Source: Phycisphaerales bacterium | GTDB taxonomy: Bacteria > Planctomycetota > Phycisphaerae > Phycisphaerales > UBA1924 | Direction: 5' to 3' | Assembly (NCBI GenBank): GCA_029212425.1 | Contig: JARGNC010000127.1 | Coordinates: 1-7,314 of the forward strand | DNA length: 7,314 bases | Part shown: positions 1-4,761 of the stretch, one piece after another | Layout: every line of letters starts with the position of its first letter | Numbering within the stretch: position 1 is the stretch's first letter | Position numbers and translations under genes: made by a program | Notes under the pieces: model-generated | Told to the model about the DNA's origin: nothing | Databases searched by the model: none | Seen by the model: the letters and a program-made list of their open reading frames with translations, nothing else

Positions 1-131
1 CGCCGGTCACAACCGGCGGACGGATCGTCGCGATGGTGTTGATGGTTGTCGGCGTAGGGATATTCAGCTCGATGAGCGGTTTGATTGCGAGCTGGTTGTT
101 ACAGCCGCCGAATACTCGTGATGATTCATAG
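1..131 (+). CDS. C-terminal end of a potassium-channel-like membrane protein (5' partial)
   Basis: The frame starting at base 3 is open from the window edge to a TAG at 129-131 and gives 42 residues. It begins PVTTGGRIVAMVLM, continues as a hydrophobic stretch ending near SWLL, and has a short polar tail (QPPNTRDDS). In two-transmembrane potassium channels (the Ion_trans_2 family) the selectivity filter TVGYGD is followed by a few residues, then P-x-T-x-x-G-R, and then the pore-lining last helix. The visible piece matches that post-filter segment. The filter itself lies outside the window, so ion selectivity cannot be read. The last helix ends almost at the stop, so there is no cytosolic RCK-type domain after the pore. 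An ion-channel fold is likely; a potassium preference is inferred from family knowledge. Confidence 0.7.
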   Translation, partial: PVTTGGRIVAMVLMVVGVGIFSSMSGLIASWLLQPPNTRDDS

Positions 132-133
132 CG

Positions 134-163
134 TTCACTCTAAGGCCACCCGCTCCCTAGAAT
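134..163 (+). promoter_or_regulatory. Possible sigma70-like promoter for the thioredoxin-like gene
   Basis: TTCACT (134-139) and TAGAAT (158-163) are separated by 18 bases; they match the -35 consensus at 4 of 6 and the -10 consensus at 5 of 6 positions. Transcription would start near 170, about 30 bases before the ATG at 201. The -10 hexamer lies in the loop of a weak CTCCC/GGGAG inverted repeat (153-157 and 166-170). This is pattern matching only, and planctomycete promoters can depart from this consensus. Confidence 0.35.
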
Positions 164-200
164 CCGGGAGTGCAGGTTTGAACTGATACGGGATTACACG

Positions 201-698
201 ATGAATGACTCGCCTTCCACATCACCATCCACCAACGACTCCGACTCAAAGGCCGTGGGCAAAAAGAAACGCAACATATGGAGAGGTTTCTGGCTGACTT
301 TCCTCGTTCTCTCGCTCGCCTTTGCGTGGTACAGCTTTTATGTCCCATCGAATAACATCGCTTGGGCTGGAAACTTCACCTTGGCTCAGCAGAGAGCGGC
401 TGAAACAGACAAGCCGATCATTCTCTATTTCACCGGGGTGTGGTGTGCTCCTTGTCGCATCATGAAGCGCCAGGTGTGGGCGGATGAAGAGGTGACCGCG
501 TTGGTCAATGAGCAGTTCATCCCGGTTGCGCTTGATGTTGATGATCCTGAGAATGCGGCACTCATGGAGCGCTACAACATCGTCGGCCCGCCGGTCATCA
601 TCGTGACTGATGCGGATGGGAATGCGCTCCGATGGAAAGCAGGGGGAATGGGCAAGAGCGAGTTCCTCGAGCTGCTCAATCCGTCAACTCCTGATTAG
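201..698 (+). CDS. Membrane-anchored thioredoxin-fold protein
   Basis: A protein of 165 residues. Residues 1-20 are a polar Ser/Asn/Asp-rich cytosolic tail, KKKR at 21-24 fits the positive-inside rule, and residues 29-48 form one transmembrane helix. The rest is a thioredoxin domain that should face the periplasm. It has the redox motif WCAPC (cysteines 82 and 85) after the strand PIILYFTG, a second strand FIPVALDVDD, and the cis-proline loop VGPPV (129-132) followed by VIIVTDADG. The arrangement KPIILYFTGVWCAPCRIMKR resembles the thioredoxin-like domains of DsbD C-termini and the Thioredoxin_7 group. The likely role is thiol-disulfide exchange on exported proteins; whether it reduces or oxidises cannot be told. 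The ATG follows a poor ribosome site (GGGA about 10 bases upstream). The gene is convergent with the XRE-cupin regulator, with 34 bases between the stops. Confidence 0.88.
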   Translation: MNDSPSTSPSTNDSDSKAVGKKKRNIWRGFWLTFLVLSLAFAWYSFYVPSNNIAWAGNFTLAQQRAAETDKPIILYFTGVWCAPCRIMKRQVWADEEVTALVNEQFIPVALDVDDPENAALMERYNIVGPPVIIVTDADGNALRWKAGGMGKSEFLELLNPSTPD

Positions 699-732
699 AT
701 TCCAACTTGCTGCATGTTGCTCGGATACTTGC

Positions 733-1320
733 TTACTCGAACACCACCGGCTCGCCTCTACGGGAGGCGTCGATGACGATGAAGGCGCGGGTTTCTTGCG
801 CTTCGAGCAGGTTGGTGATGCTGTGGGGTTCGTCCGCGGCGTAGTTGGCGCTTTCTCCGGATCCGAGCTCGACGCGTGCGTTGTCTTCGATGCTTGGGTC
901 GAGTCGTTCGATCGCGAGTCGTCCGGTGATGCAGGTTGCGTGCTCGACGACTCCGGCGCCGTCGGCGTTGAACTCGACGCTCTGACCTGGTGGGAAGATG
1001 AAGAGCAGGACCTGGACGCCGTGGGAGACCATTGGTGGGCTGAGGAGGTGTCGCTCGACTCCGGATTGTGGGTCAACGAGGATGCGTCGTTTGTCGCCTT
1101 CGAGTTTTTCGAGTCGTGTGGAGCGTGGGACATCGAGCAGGTCGGAGATCTGGCAATCGAGTCCGAGCGAGATGGAACAGGCTACGCGGAGGGTGGGGTT
1201 CTTCTTTCCCGACTCAATTTCGCTGAGCATGGCTTTGCTGATCCCGCAGCGTTCGCTGAGGTCGCCTTGGCTGAGTTCGAGTTGGGTGCGTCGTGCTTTG
1301 ACGGCGTCGCCGAAATCCAT
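733..1320 (-). CDS. XRE-family HTH regulator with C-terminal cupin domain
   Basis: A protein of 195 residues. Residues 3-62 form a Cro/C1-type helix-turn-helix: VKARRTQLELSQGDLSERCG, then ISKAMLSEIESGKKNPTL, where the recognition helix is near 28-36. Residues about 105-185 form a cupin barrel (FPPGQSVEF, EHATCITGRLAIE, a glycine turn at GSGES, then DEPHSITN). This is the usual layout of one-component XRE-cupin repressors that sense a small ligand. The first cupin motif keeps only one histidine (127), while His166 and Asn170 of the second motif remain, so a canonical metal centre is doubtful. The frame is open up to 1485, but the start at 1320 is preferred: GGAG lies 9 bases upstream, the HTH begins at once, and a longer start would cover the promoter region. 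It is divergent from a small membrane protein, and the palindromes between them suggest autoregulation. The ligand is unknown. Confidence 0.9.
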   Translation of the reverse strand: MDFGDAVKARRTQLELSQGDLSERCGISKAMLSEIESGKKNPTLRVACSISLGLDCQISDLLDVPRSTRLEKLEGDKRRILVDPQSGVERHLLSPPMVSHGVQVLLFIFPPGQSVEFNADGAGVVEHATCITGRLAIERLDPSIEDNARVELGSGESANYAADEPHSITNLLEAQETRAFIVIDASRRGEPVVFE

Positions 1321-1329
1321 AAATTTATT

Positions 1330-1333
1330 CTCC
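1330..1333 (-). promoter_or_regulatory. Ribosome binding site fixing the XRE-cupin start
   Basis: Read on the minus strand, GGAG lies 9 bases before the ATG at 1320. It supports the short 195-residue product over the 55-residue N-terminal extension that is also open in this frame. Confidence 0.7.
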
Positions 1334-1345
1334 AATGTGAAATAA

Positions 1346-1359
1346 TTCGCTATAGCGAT
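1346..1359. promoter_or_regulatory. Palindromic operator-like site 1
   Basis: TTCGCTATAGCGAT contains the perfect 12-base palindrome TCGCTATAGCGA (1347-1358). It can be read as half-sites TTCGCT and AGCGAT two bases apart. It abuts the upstream edge of the -35 element for the small membrane gene and lies 27 bases upstream of the XRE-cupin ATG. Such short dyads are the usual targets of dimeric XRE repressors; binding by the neighbouring regulator is inferred from position and symmetry. Confidence 0.7.
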
Positions 1360-1386
1360 TGATTTCTTCCCGATGGATAGTATGCT
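1359..1386 (+). promoter_or_regulatory. Sigma70-like promoter for the small membrane protein
   Basis: TTGATT (1359-1364) and TATGCT (1381-1386) are spaced 16 bases apart, each matching the consensus at 4 of 6 positions. The start of transcription would be near 1393, leaving a leader of about 60 bases. The -35 begins where operator-like site 1 ends and the -10 is inside site 2, a geometry that fits repression by steric block. Confidence 0.5.
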
Positions 1387-1404
1387 ATAGCGAAGATATT
1401 CGCT
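1381..1404. promoter_or_regulatory. Compound operator-like site 2
   Basis: TATGCTATAGCGAA (1381-1394) matches a TTCGCTATAGCGAA consensus with two changes and contains the perfect octamer GCTATAGC (1384-1391). Its right half-site AGCGAA (1389-1394) is also the left arm of a second inverted repeat, AGCGAA-GATA-TTCGCT (1389-1404). The centre is 35 bases from site 1. It covers the proposed -10 and start of transcription. Confidence 0.65.
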
Positions 1405-1412
1405 CGTCAAGT

Positions 1413-1432
1413 ATCGGCCTAAATCGGCCAAA
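1413..1432 (+). repeat. Two direct repeats of ATCGGCC with a 10-base period
   Basis: ATCGGCC occurs at 1413-1419 and 1423-1429, each followed by a TAA or AAA triplet, giving a repeat of about one helical turn. It lies in the leader of the small membrane gene, just before the ribosome site AGGAG at 1440-1444. Whether it does anything in DNA or RNA is unknown. Confidence 0.5.
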
Positions 1433-1451
1433 GGACTGAAAGGAGTTCGCC

Positions 1452-1643
1452 ATGTCGGAAAAAATCGTCTCTCAGTGGAGTTCATACCCGGATCAACGGG
1501 CGTCCTTGCGATTGGGGGCCTTCGGTGCTGTGTTCGCGATAGCGATCATTCTTGCGTTGTCGATCATTCCGAGTTCGCATGTGAACGAGCGGATCGCGGA
1601 CACACAAACTGTCTCAGGATACGCGACTCAGGATAGGCCGTAA
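1452..1643 (+). CDS. Small single-pass membrane protein of unknown function
   Basis: A protein of 63 residues with a good ribosome site: AGGAG at 1440-1444, 7 bases before the ATG. Residues 1-21 are polar and end in basic RASLR. Residues 22-40 (LGAFGAVFAIAIILALSII) form one transmembrane helix, followed by a soluble tail of about 23 residues with no cysteine or recognisable motif. The charge pattern favours an N-in, C-out topology. I do not recognise the family. The gene has a promoter, a ribosome site and a strong terminator (1670-1702), so it appears to be a complete single-gene transcript. It is divergent from the XRE-cupin regulator and is its most likely target. An operator-like sequence (1533-1546) falls within the codons for the transmembrane segment. 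It could be a small stress or transport-modulating protein, but nothing in the sequence shows that. Confidence 0.75.
   Translation: MSEKIVSQWSSYPDQRASLRLGAFGAVFAIAIILALSIIPSSHVNERIADTQTVSGYATQDRP
1533..1546. promoter_or_regulatory. Possible third operator-like site inside the small membrane gene
   Basis: TTCGCGATAGCGAT differs from operator-like site 1 (TTCGCTATAGCGAT) at one of 14 positions. It lies 187 bases downstream of that site, centre to centre, within codons for the transmembrane helix. It could be an auxiliary operator for looping, or a coincidence of Phe-Ala-Ile-Ala-Ile codons. Confidence 0.35.
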
Positions 1644-1669
1644 GTCTATGAATAAACAAGTGCTTACAG

Positions 1670-1702
1670 AAATGGGCGTGCGTGAAGCATGCTCATTTTT
1701 TT
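1670..1702 (+). terminator. Rho-independent terminator of the small membrane gene
   Basis: Twelve base pairs can form between 1670-1681 (AAATGGGCGTGC) and 1687-1698 (GCATGCTCATTT), with two G-T pairs and a five-base GTGAA loop. The T-run extends from 1696 to 1702. It begins 26 bases after the stop codon of the small membrane gene. Confidence 0.87.
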
Positions 1703-1908
1703 GTGTTTATCCCCAAGTTGTCATCTGGGTTGATGCGGTTTTGAGCAGGATTGGGTTTCGGGGTGGTATTTATTACATAGGTAAAAATACTCATAAGAAT
1801 ATTGGTCCTTTAGTGATCCTGATATAGATTCAGGATACAGGCCAATAAAATCTGTGATGGCCAATCAACCCAGGGGTGAAAAACCTCGCATTCTCGTGGG
1901 AGAACGAC
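1703..1908. other. AT-rich intergenic leader before the PEP-CTERM-like gene
   Basis: About 200 bases with no supported gene and visibly richer in A and T than its surroundings. It should contain the promoter of the PEP-CTERM-like gene, but I could not pick a convincing -35/-10 pair. It holds the nested inverted repeat described at 1801-1846 and two copies of GGCCAAT (1840-1846 and 1859-1865). The ribosome site GGGAG of the downstream gene is at 1898-1902. Confidence 0.6.
1801..1846. repeat. Nested inverted repeat upstream of the PEP-CTERM-like gene
   Basis: The inner arms ATCCTGA (1816-1822) and TCAGGAT (1830-1836) are perfect complements around the 7-base spacer TATAGAT. The outer arms ATTGG-T-CCT (1801-1809) and AGGCCAAT (1839-1846) pair with one bulged base. 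As RNA this is a long interrupted hairpin; as DNA the inner 21 bases look like an operator whose spacer resembles a -10 box. There is no T-run on the plus strand after it, so it is not a terminator for upstream genes. Confidence 0.6.
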
Positions 1909-2454
1909 ATGAATATGAAGGCAATGTGTATTTTTTCGGCTGTAGTTGCTGGTTCAGCAACTGCAGGTGTGGTGGACTTCGACTTTGAAGCACAAGCCAT
2001 TGGCACTGTTGCGGGCGAAATGATGACGCTCAACTCGCAAGGTGTTGATGTGACATTCTCCGCGACCGGTTTGCAGATCCGTGATTTCGGCGCGAGCTTT
2101 GGTGGTGCGGGTCATGTGCTCTCATCCGAAAACGATTCGGGACCAATCACAGCTGAGTTCAGCTCAGGCGTGAACTTTGTCAGCTTCGAAAATGTCATCA
2201 ACGGACGCTACGACTCCGAAGTCGACATGATCGACGGCTGGGCGTACGACGCAGCGGACAACCTCGTTGACAGTTTCTCGGGATCGACCGCAGACTTTGC
2301 GACACTGTCCGGCGACATCTGGCGCGTCGTGTACCAAGAAACAGATCCAGGTGCTGGATTCGTAATGGACAACTTCTCGTTCCGCGTGCCTGCACCTTCT
2401 GCGATGGCGCTGCTGGGTATGGGTGGTTTGATGGCATCACGCCGTCGCCGCTGA
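1909..2454 (+). CDS. Secreted PEP-CTERM-like protein
   Basis: A protein of 181 residues from the ATG at 1909, chosen because GGGAG lies 6 bases upstream; a GTG at 1876 would add 11 residues and spoil the signal peptide. Residues 1-20 look like a Sec signal peptide (MNMKAMCIFSAVVAGSATAG, with likely cleavage after an Ala near 16-19). The mature part is acidic, nearly free of lysine and probably beta-rich (FDFEAQAIGT, VNFVSFENVI, GAGFVMDNFSF), like the sandwich domains of PEP-CTERM cargo proteins. The tail is VPAPS at 160-164, a short hydrophobic stretch rich in Leu, Gly and Met, then RRRR at 178-181. That is the planctomycete form of the PEP-CTERM sorting signal, expected to be cut and anchored by an exosortase encoded elsewhere. 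It is likely to be displayed on the surface or in the matrix. The function beyond sorting is unknown. It is a single-gene unit ending at a strong terminator. Confidence 0.85.
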   Translation: MNMKAMCIFSAVVAGSATAGVVDFDFEAQAIGTVAGEMMTLNSQGVDVTFSATGLQIRDFGASFGGAGHVLSSENDSGPITAEFSSGVNFVSFENVINGRYDSEVDMIDGWAYDAADNLVDSFSGSTADFATLSGDIWRVVYQETDPGAGFVMDNFSFRVPAPSAMALLGMGGLMASRRRR

Positions 2455-2494
2455 GCGATGATCTGATTGAACGCAGATTGAGTTCAAAGAGAAG

Positions 2495-2527
2495 CGGGAG
2501 CACTCGAAAGGGTGCTCCTGTTTTTTT
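2495..2527 (+). terminator. Strong hairpin terminator, possibly bidirectional
   Basis: Eleven pairs form between 2495-2505 (CGGGAGCACTC) and 2510-2520 (GGGTGCTCCTG), with two G-T pairs, closed by a GAAA tetraloop and followed by seven T (2521-2527). It ends the PEP-CTERM-like transcript. On the minus strand the same hairpin starts right after the stop codon of the histidine phosphatase gene, whose TAA uses bases of this T-run, and is followed by a weaker pyrimidine-rich CTTCTCTTTG. Confidence 0.9.
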
Positions 2528-3083
2528 ACTCGTAGTGGAGTTTTTGCATCCGGATGAATCGACCGTTGCTGAGGGTGACGGCGAAGAGGCGGTCGAACTC
2601 GGTTTCTTCGAGGTCTTCGATCAGTGGTCCACCCAGAGCGGTGATCATGAGTGGGACGGTGTTGGAATGGGCGACGACGAGGGTTGCGTTTGATCCTGGG
2701 ATGCTGGTGATGGTCTGTGCGACTCCATCGGCATCGAAGGGGGAATAGACGGTTGTCGAGATTCCATCTGCGATTGCGAGCGGAGTACCGGTCTGGATCG
2801 AGCGTCCGGTGTTGGTGACATAGACGGCGCTGAGTTGTTCATCTTGCAGAATGTTGACGAGACTCTGTACGCGAGCGACTCCTTCGGCAGAGAGGTCCGG
2901 GTTGTTGCCCGATTGGGTGTCGGCATGACGGATGATGTAGACGACATCGGTCGTCAACGGCTGCATGGTCGGCGCGGCTTTGGGAGATCGGGGTTCGGAG
3001 TGCGCGGTTGGCTGTGTGAGTCCGAACGCGGCGAGGGAGCTCAAGAGCAGGACAACAACTGCGAAAGAATTTTTGATATACAT
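2526..3083 (-). CDS. Exported histidine phosphatase family protein
   Basis: A protein of 185 residues. The start at 3083 is chosen because AGGA lies 7 bases upstream and a signal peptide follows at once; the frame is open upstream to 3188, but only inside the neighbouring gene. Residues 1-23 look like a Sec signal or membrane anchor (MYIKNSFAVVVLLLSSLAAF), then a Pro/Ser-rich linker. The phosphatase core begins at VVYIIRHADT, where Arg52 and His53 form the RH motif that carries the phospho-histidine. Arg94 (TNTGRSIQTGTPLA) and the second catalytic histidine, His139 in LVVAHSNTVP, are also present, so the active site looks intact. Family members hydrolyse phosphate esters; the substrate cannot be predicted here. 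The short length puts it with the SixA/phosphoglycerate-mutase-like small branch. It is the second gene of a two-gene operon, 14 bases after the nitroreductase stop. Confidence 0.88.
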   Translation of the reverse strand: MYIKNSFAVVVLLLSSLAAFGLTQPTAHSEPRSPKAAPTMQPLTTDVVYIIRHADTQSGNNPDLSAEGVARVQSLVNILQDEQLSAVYVTNTGRSIQTGTPLAIADGISTTVYSPFDADGVAQTITSIPGSNATLVVAHSNTVPLMITALGGPLIEDLEETEFDRLFAVTLSNGRFIRMQKLHYE

Positions 3084-3097
3084 GATGGGTTCCTGTC

Positions 3098-3835
3098 TCA
3101 ATCGAGGTTCGCGCCTTTGGATTTGAAGAACGCTGCAAGTCCGACGCGGGCGGCGTAGCTGTACTTCTTTGCGATGGATTCCGACCATGTCGCAGGTGGG
3201 GCGCCGCGGTCTGTGAGGTATTGCTTGTACAGCGTATCGTATTGGTCGATGTATGCAAGGGTTTCTTCGTCGGATGGGTACTCATTGGTGAACAGCATCG
3301 CTTCTGGCGCGAGTCTTGGTCGGTGTGATGGGGATTCGTCGGGGACTCCGGCGCATAAGCCGTAGAGAGGGAGGACGCCTTCGGGGAGGTTCAGGATGTC
3401 GTTGAGTTGTGGGAGGTCGTTTCGGATACCTCCGATGTAGCATGTGCCGTATCCGAGTGATTCGAGCGCGAGGTTGAAGTTCTGGGCAAAGAGGGAGGCA
3501 TCGACGGCGCCCACGAGGAATGCTTCGAGTCCTGTGGTGTACTCGGTCCCTGCACGCTTGGTGATGAGCATGTGCTTTCGCAGATCGGCGCAGATGACGA
3601 AGAACGCGCCGCAGTCGTGGACTTTTTGTTGTGGTCCCGCGAGGTCCGCGATCTGTTGACGCTTGCTCGAATCAGTGATCTGGATGATGCAGTACGGCTG
3701 AACAGCGGACGAAGTCGCAGCGGCTTGTCCAGCAATCATCGCGGCTTTGATGTCGGATTCGGGGATCGACTCGTCCTTGAACTTGCGGATCGAACGGTGG
3801 GCGAGCATGGTGTCAATTGTGGGATTCTGGGTCAT
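3098..3835 (-). CDS. NfsA-like NAD(P)H-dependent nitroreductase / flavin reductase
   Basis: A protein of 245 residues, close to the roughly 240 usual for the NfsA/FRP group. The FMN-binding start is clear: MLAHRSIRKFKDESIP (HRS-R at 13-17), followed by ATSSAVQPYCIIQITD at 40-55. The second half has NLALESLGYGTCYIGGIRND (121-140) and, near 171-175, HRPRL, which corresponds to the P-x-x-RPRLP element of this group. The fold is a homodimer binding two FMN; it reduces nitro-aromatics, quinones or flavins with NAD(P)H in the cytosol. Which of these is the real substrate is unknown. I kept the ATG at 3835 because the HRS motif falls at the usual distance from the N-terminus, although no good ribosome site is visible. 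It is the first gene of an operon with an exported histidine phosphatase and is divergent from the membrane protein at 3952. Confidence 0.9.
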   Translation of the reverse strand: MTQNPTIDTMLAHRSIRKFKDESIPESDIKAAMIAGQAAATSSAVQPYCIIQITDSSKRQQIADLAGPQQKVHDCGAFFVICADLRKHMLITKRAGTEYTTGLEAFLVGAVDASLFAQNFNLALESLGYGTCYIGGIRNDLPQLNDILNLPEGVLPLYGLCAGVPDESPSHRPRLAPEAMLFTNEYPSDEETLAYIDQYDTLYKQYLTDRGAPPATWSESIAKKYSYAARVGLAAFFKSKGANLD

Positions 3836-3903
3836 ACCGAAGGGTAGTGTCGAAAAACATGACAGGCACAGCGTTATGGCGCATCCGGTAGTCTCGTATC
3901 AGC

Positions 3904-3915
3904 AGCGGATCCGCT
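3904..3915. repeat. Perfect 12-base palindrome in the divergent intergenic region
   Basis: AGCGGATCCGCT is its own reverse complement and lies 37 bases before the ATG at 3952, within the 116-base gap between the divergent nitroreductase and membrane-protein genes. It may be an operator or chance; no promoter hexamers could be placed convincingly beside it. Confidence 0.4.
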
Positions 3916-3951
3916 CGCTGAACTCGCACGGGACTCAAGCAGGAGATTCAA

Positions 3952-4761
3952 ATGGAACGGTACAAGAACGCTCGAGGCGGCGCTGATGTCAAGTTGGTCA
4001 TCGCGCTGCTGTTCGCGGTCGGTGGATTGTCATGGGCGGCGGTGTCGTTCATGTCCAGCGGTAAGAAAGACCCCACGCCATCCGGGCCAAGGGTTGTCGA
4101 CGCGGTGATTGATGGAGAAGGCAACCTGATCGACGCGAGCTACACCAAAGCGGGGAATCAAAAACAAGTTGACGAAGTGCGTTCAGAAATCCAAGATTCG
4201 ATCGCTCGACAAGCACAATCGGTGCTCGGATCGATCGATGCTCCGAAGGGACTCCCTGAAGGGGTCAGCGATGCGGTGGTCAACGCTTTTATCCCAGTTC
4301 TGAGCGGCGATCATGATTCGTTCATCGACGCGATCATCGCGATGGGGGGGAAGGTGCCTGGGGAACTCGAAGCGGATCATCCGATGTTCACACACCTGAC
4401 GAAGGTGTTCAAGGACGCGAAGGTTGATCTGACTCGGATCACGATGGAGCGGTTTGTCGCATCGGATGGTCGACGGATGGAGATGCGCCGGGACACTGTA
4501 ACAGAAGACGAAGATGTCTCACCAGGCGAGCGAGGTGGTGGTGTCTCGACGCAGGTGATGGAGATGCAGCCCGCTTCGTTGTTTCCTGATGCGCCACCAA
4601 AGCAAGACCCCACAGCGGTGCAGATCAAGATTCCCGTTCAACCAAAGGGCGAGAAGAATGAATCGATCTTCGCGTTGATCTTGACCTGGAACAAGGGCGA
4701 GAAGAAGTGGCAACCCGCTGCGTATCAGGTGATCAAAAATAGAATGATGGAGGATGATTAA
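3952..4761 (+). CDS. Single-pass membrane protein of unknown function, partner of a pseudopilin
   Basis: A protein of 269 residues with a good ribosome site (AGGAG at 3941-3945, 6 bases before ATG). A short basic N-terminus (MERYKNARGGADVK) leads to one transmembrane helix at about 13-34, then a Pro/Ser linker and a large soluble part outside the membrane. Residues 70-95 could form an amphipathic helix (QKQVDEVRSEIQDSIARQAQ). Residues 183-200 are an acidic, Gly-rich loop. The end has alternating hydrophobic strands (VQIKIPVQ, FALILTWNKGEKKWQPAAYQ). I do not recognise the family; the closing strand pattern is reminiscent of small alpha/beta domains in stalk or transport proteins, but that is only an impression. 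Its stop codon is followed directly by the ATG of a pseudopilin-like gene (TAA-ATG), so the two are almost certainly co-translated. A role at the envelope beside the pseudopilin is inferred. Confidence 0.8.
   Translation: MERYKNARGGADVKLVIALLFAVGGLSWAAVSFMSSGKKDPTPSGPRVVDAVIDGEGNLIDASYTKAGNQKQVDEVRSEIQDSIARQAQSVLGSIDAPKGLPEGVSDAVVNAFIPVLSGDHDSFIDAIIAMGGKVPGELEADHPMFTHLTKVFKDAKVDLTRITMERFVASDGRRMEMRRDTVTEDEDVSPGERGGGVSTQVMEMQPASLFPDAPPKQDPTAVQIKIPVQPKGEKNESIFALILTWNKGEKKWQPAAYQVIKNRMMEDD

Noticed and set aside
153..170. CTCCC/GGGAG inverted repeat after the channel gene, considered as a terminator.
   Set aside because: Only five pairs around an eight-base loop and no following T-run; it overlaps the proposed promoter of the next gene.
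703..719. Near-palindrome CAACTTGC-T-GCATGTTG between the convergent thioredoxin-like and XRE-cupin genes, considered as a terminator.
   Set aside because: It has one mismatch, only a one-base centre and no T-run on either strand, so it is not a credible intrinsic terminator.
610..1362. A 250-codon open frame on the plus strand opposite the XRE-cupin gene.
   Set aside because: It is the antisense of a gene with clear HTH and cupin domains; its Asp/Glu/Val-rich product matches no fold and there is no ribosome site.
1321..1485. N-terminal extension of the XRE-cupin gene to an ATG at 1485.
   Set aside because: It would run through the promoter, both dyads and the start of the divergent gene. 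The ATG at 1320 has GGAG 9 bases upstream and begins exactly at the HTH domain.
1648..1827. A 59-codon open frame on the plus strand (ATG at 1648, TAG at 1825-1827) starting 4 bases after the small membrane gene.
   Set aside because: No ribosome site precedes it, the strong terminator at 1670-1702 lies inside it, and its composition is unlike the neighbouring genes. It is most likely noncoding.
3084..3188. N-terminal extension of the histidine phosphatase to 3188.
   Set aside because: It overlaps the nitroreductase coding region, adds an Arg-rich piece before the signal peptide, and ignores the AGGA site that serves the ATG at 3083.
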